Assembly (NCBI GenBank): GCA_928212115.1
Contig: CAKMRJ010005412.1
Coordinates: forward strand, 259,797,995-259,861,994
Length of the DNA: 64,000 bases
DNA from: Lactuca virosa
Lineage: Eukaryota; Streptophyta; Magnoliopsida; Asterales; Asteraceae
Direction: 5' to 3'
Below are positions 1-11,639 of the stretch, piece after piece (the stretch's first letter is position 1; every line of letters begins with the position of its first letter). The notes under the pieces were generated by a model that was not told the origin of the DNA, ran no database searches, and was given only the letters and a program-made list of their open reading frames with translations. A program made the position numbers and the translations under genes.

Positions 1-818
1 GCCATTGCTAGGCTTTGTAACTTCTTGGATTTGGGCCCATATTGGGTTTTGGGTACCATTTAGGGACTTGGGCCATTTAGGCTTTTTGGTGCTATTGAAT
101 TGGGCCTCAGATTTTGGGCCAAGTAAGGAAAGGGGTAAAATGGTCTTTTAGCTTGAGTGTTGAACTGCTGGACTAGGATTCCAGTTTTGGGTTGTGGACC
201 ATTGATTAATTGGGTATTATTTGATGATGTTTAGTGCGGAGATTTCCGAGATCAGCAGTCCGAGCTTTTATGTGATAATCAGCAGTGTGAGGTGAGTTTC
301 CTCACTATTCTTGGCGGGTCAAAGGCACCAATGCCGACCCATGGTTTATTATGATTAGGATGCTAGTTGTCTGTGTGAATATTGGATGTATGTTATGTGA
401 TATGTATACCGTACGGGCTCCGATGCTAGGCGGGGCCTGATGAGTGTATTGTATGTTATTTATCTTAGTGATTCTTGCATGTGTTATGTGATTGTATGTA
501 CGCCGGGTGTGGCCCGATGGTTGTTGGACATGGCCCGTTGTATGTTTGATATGTATGGTATGAGGTGTTTTGGGGAACTCACTAAGCTTCGTGCTTATGG
601 TTTTCAGTTTATCTTTCAGGTACTTCCGGATCGAAGGGGTAGAGCTCGGGATGCTTGCATCGCACACACCATATTGCTCCACGTTTTATTTGACTCTCAT
701 GTGTTTGGATTATTATTGGCATACTCTTATTTCATTATGGTTTTATGAAAATGATTTGGATGACGGTTTTATTGTTATAAAAATGAATGTTTTTGGTCTT
801 AAATTTTGGGACGTTACA
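1..818 (+). repeat. Ty3/gypsy 5' LTR, truncated by window start
   Basis: The repeat ends in GTTACA and is followed directly by a primer-binding site, so this is the 3' part of a 5' LTR. It contains the block GGGGAACTCACTAAGCTTCG (571-590), found in most gypsy LTRs of this window, and a donor/acceptor-like pair (GAG|GTGAGT at 291/292, TTTCAG at 619). The LTR start lies outside the window. Confidence 0.85.
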
Positions 819-882
819 AGTTGGTAACAGAGCCTTGGTTTGAGGGATTCAAGCATACTCTCGGGTGTGTTTGAACTCAAAC
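819..882 (+). other. Primer-binding site and post-PBS stem-loop
   Basis: The tract reads TTGGTAACAGAGCC, one mismatch from the usual plant initiator-tRNA-Met site TGGTATCAGAGC. It is followed by GTTTGAG (838-844), which pairs with CTCAAAC (876-882). The same arrangement follows the PBS in the other gypsy elements at 29333, 55650 and 59656 (reverse). Confidence 0.75.
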
Positions 883-1785
883 TGAGGATTTGGTCGATTT
901 TTCAAAAAAAAAGTAAATGTTTTATAAAAGAGTTTTTTTTAATAAATAAAGGGGTGTGGTGCATGCAATCGACCGAGCTCAAGTAAGTTTTCCCAAAATA
1001 CCTATACATTTTTTATGATATGCTTTGAATTGTGAACCTGTGAAATGCATGCTATAATAGGGCTAAGGATCTGCTTAGGATTGTATGATAGAATGCTAGG
1101 ACAGATTCCTTTGTATGCCTGTTGTATGAGCTTGTAAACTTGCATGCTAGTACTGATCAGTCAGTGATAGGATGGTCTGTTTAGGTTATGCTTGTTTCCG
1201 ATTACTCGATGCTAGAATGTTGCTTGATTTGTGCTTTTAGGAGGTCCCATTAACTTCAGATAACTAGTAAGCGAATATGCTAAGTTACATATTACTAAGA
1301 GTAGATAATTTTAGAAGGTTATGTTTTAACTCTATTTGCGCAGCTCTTGTCTGAGTCCAACCGTTGTAGTGTAAGACTTTTCATTCGAAGAATTATCTAG
1401 TGTCGGTGATATGTAATTGTATTCATGAGCTAGTTAGAGGGTGTTAGGGGGAGTTCCTTCTGCAGCTAATGGCGGAGAGTAGTGTGGGGGTTGCCCTAGG
1501 AAAATATTTGGTGTTGGGAGCATTATCTTGTTGAGGGTTATATGTATGGATAAGGGGGTAACTTGGAGGATTCAGGATAATTCTTGAGGAAAGTATGGAT
1601 AGGTGTGGAAGGTAATGGGCCCATACTTCTGAAAACACAGGATCCATACTCGACTCGAGGAGAGTCACGTGAAATCTAAGAAGCCGGTAAAGGGGTTATG
1701 TGCACAAATTTTATGAAGTGATTAAATTGTGACTGATTGATGATAACATTTTGGTTATGGGGATGACAATTTGGTCCTATATAGT
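883..1785 (+). other. Gypsy leader (untranslated)
   Basis: Non-coding leader between PBS and gag. It shares blocks with the leaders near 29900, 59080 (reverse) and 62210: the 'CTGAGTCCAACCGTTGTAG' block at about 1352, and a 'GGTGTGGAAGGTA' block at about 1602 leading into a degenerate copy of the conserved stem-loop. No gene is seen. Confidence 0.6.
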
Positions 1786-2343
1786 ATGCCAATGTCTGAA
1801 CGGGAGACGGAGTCTTCTGTGATCAGTACGGAAGACGCCACATTTCATAACTGGATTGCCACGGAGGTTTCACAGATTTTACTGGAGGAGTTGCCCGATA
1901 TCATTGGTCAGATCGTTGACAGACTGATTGTCAAACTCGAGGAGCGAACCACAATCTTGCACGCTACAAGAGAAATTGTTGAGGCTACTAGAGAAGGAAA
2001 TATCGATGTGGAGGCACAGCCAGGAAAGAGAAGGCGGACACAAGATTCAGAATAATTGGAGGAAGGTGGAGGGTTCGATGCAACTGACGAGGGTACTGGA
2101 AGTCAGGGGAACTATGAGATATGTGGCAAGTATGGGGGAACTCATGGGTTTGCTTGTGACAAGTCTAGGTGTTTCAAATGTGGAGAAAGAGGGCATGTGC
2201 ACTGAGATTGCACGAAGGATCATATATGTTTTCATTGCCACCGGTCGGGTCATTTCAAGTCCAACTGTCCTGCATGGGTAGCAGAGGGGGTGCAGGCCCC
2301 AACACCCATCGTCCCACAAGAGGACAAGATCGAGCCGCAATAA
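1786..2343 (+). pseudogene. Degenerate gypsy gag with two CCHC zinc knuckles
   Basis: A single frame from ATG 1786 to TAA 2341 encodes a short acidic, helical N-terminal region (start MPMSERETES), then two retroviral-type zinc knuckles: CFKC..GHVH.DC (2170-2211) and CFHC..GHFKSNC (2227-2268). Such knuckles bind genomic RNA in Gag. Two in-frame stops interrupt it, TAA at 2053 and TGA at 2203, the second inside knuckle 1. The protein is far shorter than a normal gypsy Gag and no protease, RT or integrase follows. The parent was therefore probably a non-autonomous element, or it lost pol by deletion. The zinc-knuckle assignment is firm; placement in gypsy rests on the LTR and PBS. Confidence 0.7.
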
Positions 2344-3394
2344 ATGACTGGTATGTATGTTGAGCCCCAGATCTGTAATGATATTTATATCTAGAATAAG
2401 TATGTTCCTGTCCAGTGTTGTATCTTTGGACCATAAATCTTTTTTATGATAGAATTGTTAGGACCATATTGGAATTTCTACAATTTATTCAAAATGGGGT
2501 TCAGTGTTGGGCGCTTCATATTTCAGAGGGTATGGATCGCTCCTGCTAGGTTTTGAAGTTGTGACATTGAGAAGATCCCAATAACCCCATCTAAGGTTCA
2601 AGAACCCTTTATGATTGACTAAGTCATCATTCAAAGAATTTTTATATGCCATTTTGCATACCGTGGGCTGTGTTTAGAATAGACGTGAGTATTACGTAAG
2701 GTAGGCATGTCGGGTTTGAATGCAGGATGTGTAGGGGTGTTCATGGTTTCGAGGTGGTTAGGAATTGTTTCGGTCATGGGTATAAGATCGGTAGTTTTCA
2801 AGTTCACACCTTCGGAGTGAGGTCAGTTGCAGATTACATGGGAATTGCTCTAAGCGCAAGTAAGTGGTTGAACGGATTGACTACTTGTTCGATATTGAGA
2901 TATTGTCCTCATCAACCGATCAGTCGCCAAGGACTTGTAGTAGATTGAGCAGGAAGTACCTTAGGATCTGGAAATTCATTGAGGTATTGGGAATGATCAT
3001 CCGGTCTTGGAATGTAGAAGTTCTAGGTTTGGCTGGTCAAGGATAGCTAGCTGTTGTAAGACTCAGGTTGTTGACTACTACCATCAGTAGGGATTGAGTA
3101 GTGGTAACGTATTACTCTTAATTATTGGGAAATTATCATGGGTTAATTTAGTCATTGGGATTGTCAAAAGAAATCGGAGGGTATCTTTTGGCGAAGTTTG
3201 AGTACATCGATCCTTCGACAAGTGAGATGTTGAATTGATGATCCGTCCATTCCGGTTAAGGGTTATAGTTCTATGCCACAATCCAAGGTGGATTAAGGAT
3301 TTAGAGTTGTATCATGGGAAGTACTTGGGATTATTGAGCTCATGGAGAATTCGGGAAGTGTGCATCTGGTTTTGGAATGTGTATGGTCACTAAG
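2344..3394. other. Degenerate retroelement interior, no gene
   Basis: Short broken frames only. I see no protease, RT, RNase H or integrase motifs. It probably belongs to the gag-only gypsy element to its left, but no 3' LTR is visible before the next element. Confidence 0.35.
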
Positions 3395-5639
3395 TGTAAG
3401 TCCCTGAACTCGGATCTATCAAGGTACCAATGCAATAGTTTGATTAATGCGGAATCTTAATCAAAAATTGATACGAAACAACCAATAAAATATATCAAGA
3501 ATACATTTCAAATGAATGCACACAATTCTATTAGATAATTGTCAAGTATATTCAATCACCCTCTAGCCGTGAATAACTTAGACTCACCAAAAATGAATTG
3601 ACCACAAAAGGCTATACACAGACTATATATATACTAAACCGTCAACCTAAAGCCCAAACATAATGTAATACCTGTTTCTTAGCATCGAGACTTATACTAT
3701 TATTGTGTTTATTATGAAAGTAAATTGTGACATATGTTGTGATAAATTATGCCTAAATGAGTGTTCTTGAGTAAAAGAATTCCATTGTAGATGTTATAGT
3801 TGAAAGGATAGTTTAAGAATAAAAAATGTGTGAAATGTAGAAAAAACCTGACCTCACGACGTGAGCAAAGAAGCTCACGACGTGGTAGTGAAAGAATGGT
3901 GATTAAGTTACGTAAGTGAACAGTAGTAGTAACCTAATTTGTTATCTCACGACATGAAAAGAGGTGCTCATGACGTGAGCAAAGTACAATACCTGATTTT
4001 ATTTACGACGGACCTCGTTTTGTCATAAAACAAAAGTGTCCGGAAAAAGGAGACTCACGATGTGAGCCTAATGCTCACGACGTAAGCCCGGGCAGCCCAT
4101 AAAAAAATAATTTCGTCTTAAAACAGGGGCATTCGAACCCAAACATAAAAACACATACTTAAGGTGCGGAAAACCCCCAATTAAACCCTAGAAGTCAGTT
4201 CTTGAGGATATCACTTGATTTAAACAACCAAATGGTGGATTAAGGTAAGAATCACTTGTTTTAACACATTTGATTTCAAGTTTTAGCAAGATTCTTGTTA
4301 GTTTTGATGAAACGCTAGATGAAGGGTACATGTCTAATTGATGATGATGAGTTAGGGTTTAGGTTAAATAGCCTAATTATGTTGATTTCCATTGATTTGA
4401 GTATCATGTGAATGAAGAATATTATGTGTGATATTTGATGTAAAATTTTTTGTGAAAGGAAGATATGGTCTTAATAGGTAAAGACATATGATACTATTAA
4501 TTTATATGATAGTAAAATTATATGAGAAAGTTATTTATGGATGTTAGATAATTGAGAAACATAGAGTTAAAGATTTTAAGATGTTATGTTGATCATGATC
4601 ATAAATTCAAATCATATGAATGGTTTAATAATTAGTGATCTTGAAACTTTATTAAATAGGCGAATCAAGAAAGGATTCTTGGAAGGGAGGAGAAATTATT
4701 GGAGTATCATCCTCACAAACCATAAGTAAGGTGAGTAAATTCCTTTTTACTCATAATGATATATGTTTATTGTTGATTGTTTATGTAGTTTATTATAATT
4801 ATTTAATTTTATTATGTTGAGATGTTATGATTAAAGATAAAAGTTTACTTAAATTAGGATTTGGAAAGTATGATGATTAAATGAGAATTTAGTGATATGA
4901 TTAGAGAGGTCAAGTGTACAAGTGAGATGATTGGTAAAATAATTAAGATAAATGTTTGAGAATGTATTGATCAACTATATGATTGAGATGCTATCATACG
5001 AGGTTATATTTGAAGATGAATTAGTGATGATGATCAAATATATGGAAATGAGCATTCCATATGAGATTATTGAGTTGATTACACGAGACTAGTATTAAAA
5101 GACAAGTTAGTATTGATGACCGAAATTATGGAAAAGAGTATTCCATAATCAATGAGTAATGATCATATTATAATCTCTATATGAGATTATTGTTATGATA
5201 AGGAAACAAATGTGATAATTAAGAAATACCATCTTGTATTAATCGGATGGAAATGATGTATCAGCATGGCAAAAACTATGACTTACTAAGCATTATGCTC
5301 ATATTATTGATTATTTATGTTTTCAGGTTACATGCATATGGACCGATGGAAGGCAGTGAAGGCGTAGTCATGTTTTGAAAATCAACTTTTGAAACTTCAC
5401 TTGATTTGTAAATATTGTTTCTTTTGTAAACCTGGCTCGGTCCTATAGCGTTTAACTATGTATGATATAAACTTGTGAATTATGGTTAATGATATGTACA
5501 CTTTTGTTTAAAAAATATAATTTGTGAACTTATTTTAGCCGGTTGTTACAATAAAAGGCCCACCAAAAACACACTAAGCCCACCGAGAACCATATAATAC
5601 ATTCAAAGCAAAGCATAAACCACTTAATATAGCCCAACA
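3395..5639 (-). repeat. Short LTR of a minus-strand element, split by a solo LTR
   Basis: In plus orientation the repeat begins TGTAAGTCCC and ends TAGCCCAACA. It is followed by ATCTCCACATTGG, the reverse of a purine-rich polypurine tract, so this would be the 3' LTR of an element running leftwards. Removing the inserted solo LTR (3664-5550) leaves about 350 bp. The left boundary is inferred from the TG...CA rule and has no target duplication to confirm it. Confidence 0.5.
3664..5550 (+). mobile_element. Solo gypsy LTR (about 1.9 kb) with ATAA duplication
   Basis: It starts TGTAATACC and ends GGTTGTTACA. It is flanked by ATAA (3660-3663 and 5551-5554), a 4-bp match; the fifth base does not match. 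The host sequence 'aaagcccaaac' / 'aaggcccacc' is interrupted by it. It carries paired CACGACGTG-type palindromes (about 3853-4087) and a donor/acceptor-like pair: AAG|GTGAGT at 4730/4731 and TTTTCAG at 5326, with CTTACTAAGC upstream of the acceptor. No internal region follows, so it is a solo LTR. Confidence 0.8.
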
Positions 5640-5672
5640 ATCTCCACATTGGTTTATTGCTTTCTGTTCTCC

Positions 5673-6982
5673 TCAAGGTTTCTCCACGAGAGGCATGCCT
5701 GCTTGGTCAAAATCCCCTGCCCACAACTTCTTATTAATTATTGTAGCTACCATTCCAGTGAAGGCTTTTGCGACAACTTCAAACAATTCATTCTCAACAA
5801 TTATTTGAAAGTTTGATAAGGTGCGGATATCTCGTTCTCCAAATTTCAACAGATCTTTGGGATCAACAATACGAAACTCGTTTTTCTTCAGCTTGATCAC
5901 CACAGATGCAGTAGCTTCATCATAAACCCATAATTGTATTGTATCCAAAGTGCCTTCAGGTAAGCATTTGGGAAGATGAATAATTTTAGCTTGCTTTGTG
6001 GGTGGCTACATGACATTCACCACGGTTTTGTTTGTGTGAGGATCAATGACACCCTTGGCCTTCTTAGTAAACGATGAAGCAGTCTTTAAGTCTTCAAAGT
6101 TATTTTTCGCTTTACTCTCAAGAAAATTATTAAAGAACTAGGCCATGGTATCATTGGTTGGATTGTGGAAAGGTGTGTGGACGAGTTTAGAAAGATCAAC
6201 TTTTGTCCAAGACAAGAAGTCGACTTTCTTCGCATAATATTCAATTCTTCCACTTTTCCCCTTCACGAACAACATCTTTTTATCAGCATCATATCCCCAC
6301 ATGGTGATGCCAGAACGATCCCCACATTTATCTGTAAACTTCTTTCCAGTTTCCCTGAAAAACATCTCAGGGTGATCACCTGGAGCATTTTGGTCTGAAT
6401 GCTTCATCACAAGCATATTCCCTTTCAGCTGCTCAACCCTGATTTGCTTTTCTCTTCTTTCTTGAGCAGAAGCAGGACCAGAGGATAAGAATGTATCAAG
6501 ATTTGCATCCAGAGAAGGTCTTGTAGTTCTTTCACTTGATGATTCAGAAGCTGGATTGGCGGGACCAGAACTAGAAGTAGTGATCCTTTCTCCTTCAGCG
6601 CTTAAAGGTTGAAATTCATCACCAAACTTTTGAAATAGGCGTTGTTTCAGGTCAAAGAATAGAGTAGTTAGACCACCAAGATTTGCTTGAAGTTTTGAGA
6701 TCTTTGAAGCTTTGTCGGAGTTCTCTCTCTCAAGCTCGCTGATACGAATGTCCTGCTTTCCAATTATCAAATCCTTTTCTGCAGAGCTTTATTCTAGATC
6801 AAAGACTCTGTTTTGAAGCAGAACCACATCAACCAATTCAGAGCAGGCAGCCTGCTTTTGCCTTTAGATATGTCCAGCTTAGGTGTTTCAAATGAGCTTC
6901 TTGAAGCTTGAGCTCCTTCCGAAGGAATGACAGCTTCTTCAACAATTGGACTTTCAAAATATTGATCCATAAGAATGGATTC
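5673..6982 (-). pseudogene. Unrecognised retroelement-borne ORF
   Basis: The minus strand encodes one long protein in pieces. The C-terminal part (5673-5948) includes VDPKDLLKFGERDIRTL; the larger part (6138-6770) includes a Ser/Pro-rich linker and the segment MWGYDADKKMLFVKGKSGR. In-frame stops separate them near 6137 and 6007. Upstream coding similarity seems to continue to about 6970, where the gypsy LTR begins. The N-terminal portion is charged and looks coiled-coil (ISELERENSDKASKISKLQ). It lies just inside the putative 3' LTR, so it belongs to the minus-strand element. I recognise no protease, RT or integrase motif. It might be a diverged Gag or an accessory ORF; no function is assigned. 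Confidence 0.5.
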
Positions 6983-7182
6983 TGTAAGGCCTAGTTCCTG
7001 GTATGTATTTAATTAAAGATTTATTCACTTTTGTATAGAAACTAGACGAGTTGGAGGCCCCAAACTTGTCGAGTAGAAATGGAATTGGACGCGGGATGTG
7101 AAGTCTACTCGACGAGTTGTGACACCCAACTCGACGAGTAGGACTGGCAGAGTGAAACCCTAATTTTCAGGGTTTTGCACCC

Positions 7183-7190
7183 TATTTAAA
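7183..7190 (+). promoter_or_regulatory. TATA box of element D LTR
   Basis: TATTTAAA is preceded by AAACCCTAA and an imperfect inverted copy, the same block as in the other gypsy LTRs (47434, 22462, 54271, 49899; 61598 reversed). Transcription would start about 30 bp downstream; the start site itself cannot be seen. Confidence 0.6.
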
Positions 7191-8070
7191 CACCTTAACC
7201 TCCAAAGGTTGGCCTCATTTACATCCTCCAAGTCCCACATCCTAAATCTCAAAATCCTAATGCCTTGTGTGAGTTTGTGAGCCATCCTTGAGATAGTTTG
7301 TATGTTTGAAGCTTGTGGAAGAAGAAGAAGCTTGATGACTCAAAAAGAAGCTAGTAGATCCAGACACACCACTTCATTTTCATCATTTTCTAGTAAGCAA
7401 GTCTCAAAATTGCTTAGTGAATTCTTAGATCTCCTTATTATCACTTTATTGAGTTTTTGGTCCAAGAAGCATGATAATTGGGAAATGGACTTCCCAAGTG
7501 AGTATACCTTCAGATCTAGAACCATGGAGGGCTTTCATGGCATAAAGGTGCAAACTTTATGGCCATTGAAGCCCCATGCAAGCTTTAGGATGTCATTTTA
7601 GCCTTTTAAGATCCAAAAGGCCATGCATGTAAGGAAATTTAGAATCTTTACATATTTCTGAAGTATCTAGGGTCCAGATCTCAGTGTATATGCCTTAGTT
7701 TGGAGTATTGATGGCTTGTGGACCAAGATCTAGGTCCTAAAGAGTTAGGGTTTGAGCTAAATCCATTAAGTTAGGTTATTAACGGGTAAAGTTGGAAACT
7801 TTACCCTTAAAAGGACAATTTCAGTGTATATGTCGAGTATGGAGCTTAGATCTGAAGAATAGGGTCTTAATCCATTAAGATGAAGCAATAGACTGAAGAA
7901 CTCGGCGAGTTCATAAAGGAACTCGACGAGTTGGTTCGATTTGTCCCGATTTTGTAAAGGACAAAACTCGGCGAGTCTGAGGGAGGACTCAACGAGTTGA
8001 CTCGTTTTATCACGAATGAGAGTAGCATGGAAACTCGACGAGTCAGGGGGATGACTCGACGAGTTGAGTC

Positions 8071-8869
8071 TGATGGGTTTCAAGCAATACATCAATCATA
8101 TGGTGTACATGCAAACCCTAATAGCTTTGGATCTAGTTTGTCTAATGAACATGCAATTGATAATCCAAAGTCATAAACCCTAGATCTATCATATGAGAAC
8201 TGAAATAAGGGTTTAGTAATTACCTTTGATTGTTATATAGTAATAACAATCAATTCCTTGCTTTGATTGGCTTTAGAAAGCTTAGTGCCTCAAGTGTTGC
8301 ACCTCTAATGGAGTCACAAACACCACTAAGCAACTTAGATGAAGAGGGAGGAGAGAGGAGGCACCAAAAACGGCTGGAAACCCTAAAGGAATAGTTCACC
8401 ACGTTTTTGGGGATTAAGGGTCCTTTATATACATGTAGGCTATTAGGGTTTACAACTAGGAAACCCTAATATGGCTGCTTAAGCCCTAAGCAGCCCATGG
8501 ACTCCTTTAACATATCCCTTGGACGAATTCCTTATGGGCTTCCCATAGAATTCGTCCAACCTATATTATTTAGGTAATCCATAGCCCAATTGCAATTATC
8601 TTATAATTACAAATCAAGTCCCCTAAGTTTAATTAATCTCTTTTAGACACTAAATTAATTCTTAATTAATTCTTAACTAATATTAATTAAACAATATGAT
8701 TTCTCCTTTAATATATTATTCTCATAATATATTAATAAATCATATTTAAACCTTTCTCTCCTTAATTCATCCTACATATTGCTATGGTGAAGGCAACCCA
8801 AAAGGACCATGCTCATAATCGCATCAAGTACATACCAAAATAGTTATGGACTTAGACACTAATCCAACA
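8071..8869 (-). mobile_element. Solo copia LTR with GAGTC duplication
   Basis: In plus orientation it starts TGATGGGTTTC and ends AATCCAACA, the ends shared with the LTRs of elements A and B. It is flanked by GAGTC at 8066-8070 and 8870-8874. The insertion sits at the edge of a palindrome in the host gypsy LTR. No internal copia sequence accompanies it. Confidence 0.9.
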
Positions 8870-9039
8870 GAGTCAACTCAGGGTTGACTTTGACTTGACT
8901 GAACTGGACGTTGACTTTGACATTGACTTTGACTTTGACCAAGGTTTACCCATGAAGGGGGTTTTGAGTATGGAATGGTATCCAAAAGGATATTATGTAT
9001 AGGGTGTGAGTAGAGCCGGTTGCGAAGCAGAGACGTTTC

Positions 9040-9813
9040 TGATGGGTTTTGAGCACTACATCATTCCTATGGTGGACATGCAACCCTAATGCTTTGGATC
9101 TAGGTTTTTCTCAAGTTATACATGCAATACTAATCATCCAAAGCATGAACCCTATCTAGCATACAATTTTCGAGATTTATAACATAAAACAAAGTTAGAA
9201 GAATACTTTTTCCTTGTAGCTTGTAGATCTTGACCTTCAAGAGCTTAGTGCCTCAATTGTTGCACCTCTAATGAGTCACAAACACCAAGTAGCAATTGGA
9301 AGAATATGAGAGAGATTAGGAGGCTCTAAAATTGGCTAGGGTTTTCTCTAAGGATCAAGTGGCCGATTTCAGGGCTCCAAAGGGTTCCTTATATAGATAA
9401 GCTGCTAGGGTTTCTGGTAAAACCCTAATCTGATTGCTTAAGCCTTAAGCAGTCCAGTAGATCCTTCCAGAAGGCCTCCTTTGGACGAATTCTATGTGGG
9501 ATACACATAGAATTTCGTCCACCCCTTCCTAGGGATCCATAAGCCCAACATGCAACTATCATATAATATCAGTCCCCGTAATTTAATTAGTCTCTTTTGA
9601 TCGCCAAATTAATTTCTGATCAACACTAATTAGTTAATATGATTTCTCAATTAATATATTATTCTTATAATATATTAATAAATCATTATTAACCTCTTTT
9701 TCTATAATTCATCCTATCAAATTGCTATGGTGAAGGAAACCCAAAAGGACCATGCTACTATCGGGTCAAGTACATACCAATTATAGTTATGGGCTTAGAC
9801 ACCTAATCCAACA
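9040..9813 (-). repeat. Element B 3' LTR
   Basis: It runs from TGATGGGTTTTGAGCACTAC to CTAATCCAACA. On the minus strand it is preceded by a purine-rich tract (reverse of 'cctgccacttgg', 9815-9826). It contains a reverse TATA (CCTTATATAG near 9388) beside an inverted telo-box pair (about 9407-9436). Confidence 0.9.
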
Positions 9814-10680
9814 GCCTGCCACTTGGATAAGTCTAATAACTATAACTGCAAGTATGAATTCAAAATCCGATTAGCAATCATAGCTCTCAAAAGCCGTTGT
9901 CGAACTCTGACCTAGTCAATGGCGCGTCCTTTAGATAAGGGATCATATAATCCTCCGTTCTGTAAGATATTGTGTGGACAATGACATGGAACATAATCAT
10001 TCTTAATGTCCAATAGTTTGTTTCCCGACTTCTGATTTGTTTGACATAGAACTTAATTGAACACATCAATTCAGTCTTGACCGGGCCTGACACATAAGTC
10101 AACACAAAATCATCGATGGGCCCAAGATATTGCTTTTACCCTCCTAGGATAAAAGGAACAGATAAAATTTTACTTATATGCTCGTACTATTTACTCGTCA
10201 AATCACACACAACAATACGTTTTATAACATCGAGTTACTGATGCGTTTACGCATTATCAATACACAACCAACTTGTAAACAATAACTCATATATCTCGGT
10301 TTAAATATTATACGATATTATCGTCTCACAATCACTTGTGATGACTTCCATGAAGTGATTCAAATGAGCGTGGGTTTAATCCAATACTCAAATCTTATTT
10401 CAAGAGCACTCATGAATGTTGCAACAAACCTTTTTTATGTCTAAACACTTAGACAATCTACAAACCAATTCATGACAGTCTAACATCATAACTTACTCCC
10501 AAAGTATGATTAACTGTGGATAATGTGAACAATCTAATTATTATGGAAGTAAAACATGCAAAATGAAACAATAGTAAACAATTGACACAAGATAGTAAAC
10601 TTTACTCATAAATAAAACTTCTTTATTTAATCATCAAATGTCAATTACATTTTCTCTATTACAAGTTTCTAAACAACTAT
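9814..10680 (-). other. Element B 3' untranslated region
   Basis: Non-coding stretch between the end of pol and the 3' LTR. It is colinear with 12478-13321 of element A (for example the shared 'gtttgtttcccga' and 'gagcgtgggtttaatcc' blocks). No gene is seen. Confidence 0.6.
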
Positions 10681-11634
10681 CTAATCACTAAAACTAATAT
10701 CGTCCTTCAGACCAATGCTCCTCGCATGCTGTAAGTGCTTAACCCTGCTCAGGCCCTTTGTGAGGGGATCTGTTGGGTTCTCCTCTGACGATACCCTCTT
10801 TACTAAGAGGAGTCCCTCTTCTACCCGATGTTTGATGAAGTGGTATTTTCTGTCGATGTGTCTGGATCTACCATGATCCCTCGGTTCCTTGGTTAAGGCA
10901 ACCACTCCTTCGTTATCACAGAAAATCTCCATAGGCTCCCTTATGGCTGGTACAACTCCGAGGTCTCCAATGAAGTTCTTCAACCATACTGCCTCCTTTG
11001 AAACTTCGCTCGCTGCTATGTACTCTGATTTGCACATTGAATCGGCCACAGTCTCCTGCTTGGAACTCTTCCAAGTGACTGCCCCTCCATTCAGGGTAAA
11101 TACCCAGCCCGACTGAGAGCGGAAGTTATCTCTGTCGGTTTGAAAGTTGGCATCACTATACCCTGTCACTCTCAAGTCATCACTCCCACCAAGGGTAAGA
11201 AACCAGTCCTTAGTCCTTCGCAAGAACTTAAGAATGTTCTTTACTGCGGTCCGATGAGCTCTACCCGGGTTCCCTTGATATCGGCTAACCATGCTCAGTG
11301 CAAAAGCCACATCAGGATGGGTACATGTCATATCGTACATGATCGAGCCAACTGCGGAAGCCTATGGTACTTGACTCATTTCCACTATCCCGGCATCGGT
11401 ACTCAGGCTCTGAGTCTTACTCAGCTTGGTATTGCTTTGGATCGGCAGTCCCCTTTCTTGGAGTTCTCAATGCTAAAACGTTTCAGTACCTTGTCCAAGT
11501 AAGTACTTTGACTAAGTCCTATTAGTCTCTTACTTCCATTTCTCAATATCCTTATCCCTAGAATATAAGCAGCTTCTCCTAAATCCTTCATAGTGAAACA
11601 CTTCCCAAGCCAGGTCTTAAGCTCCTGCAAGGTC
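10681..11634 (-). pseudogene. Element B pol, C-terminal part (end of RT, RNase H)
   Basis: The minus strand encodes the end of a copia RT (WLGKCFTMKDLGEAAYILG, 11421-11630) and then the RNase H region (10681-11340) with GYSDANFQTD, the KSEYIA acidic motif, IFCDNEG and HIDRKYHFIKHRVEEG. It ends with the usual tail DPLTKGLSRVKHL. RNase H degrades the RNA strand of the RNA:DNA hybrid during reverse transcription. The frame is broken between 11340 and 11421. The N-terminal RT lies on the far side of element A, from 19638, because A inserted immediately after the codons for the catalytic YVDD region. Confidence 0.88.
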
Positions 11635-11639
11635 GGGAT

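Larger units (their letters stand above)
6983..9039 (+). repeat. Gypsy element D, 5' LTR, left part
   Basis: The LTR begins TGTAAGGCCTAG at 6983 and continues at 28561-29332 once inserts are removed (about 2.0 kb net). It holds palindromes of the ACTCGACGAGT type upstream (7032-7143) and downstream (7897-8066) of a promoter block: AAACCCTAA, then CCCTATTTAAA (TATA 7183-7190). A dense TTGAC (W-box core) cluster lies at 8883-8942. It is interrupted by a copia solo LTR at 8071 and by copia element B at 9040. Confidence 0.8.

Noticed and set aside
305..682. 125-codon minus-strand frame over the first LTR
   Set aside because: It lies wholly inside a gypsy LTR and has no domain; an antisense shadow.
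819..835. tRNA gene fragment at TGGTATCAGAGC-type sites
   Set aside because: Only the tRNA 3'-end complement is present beside LTR ends; these are primer-binding sites.
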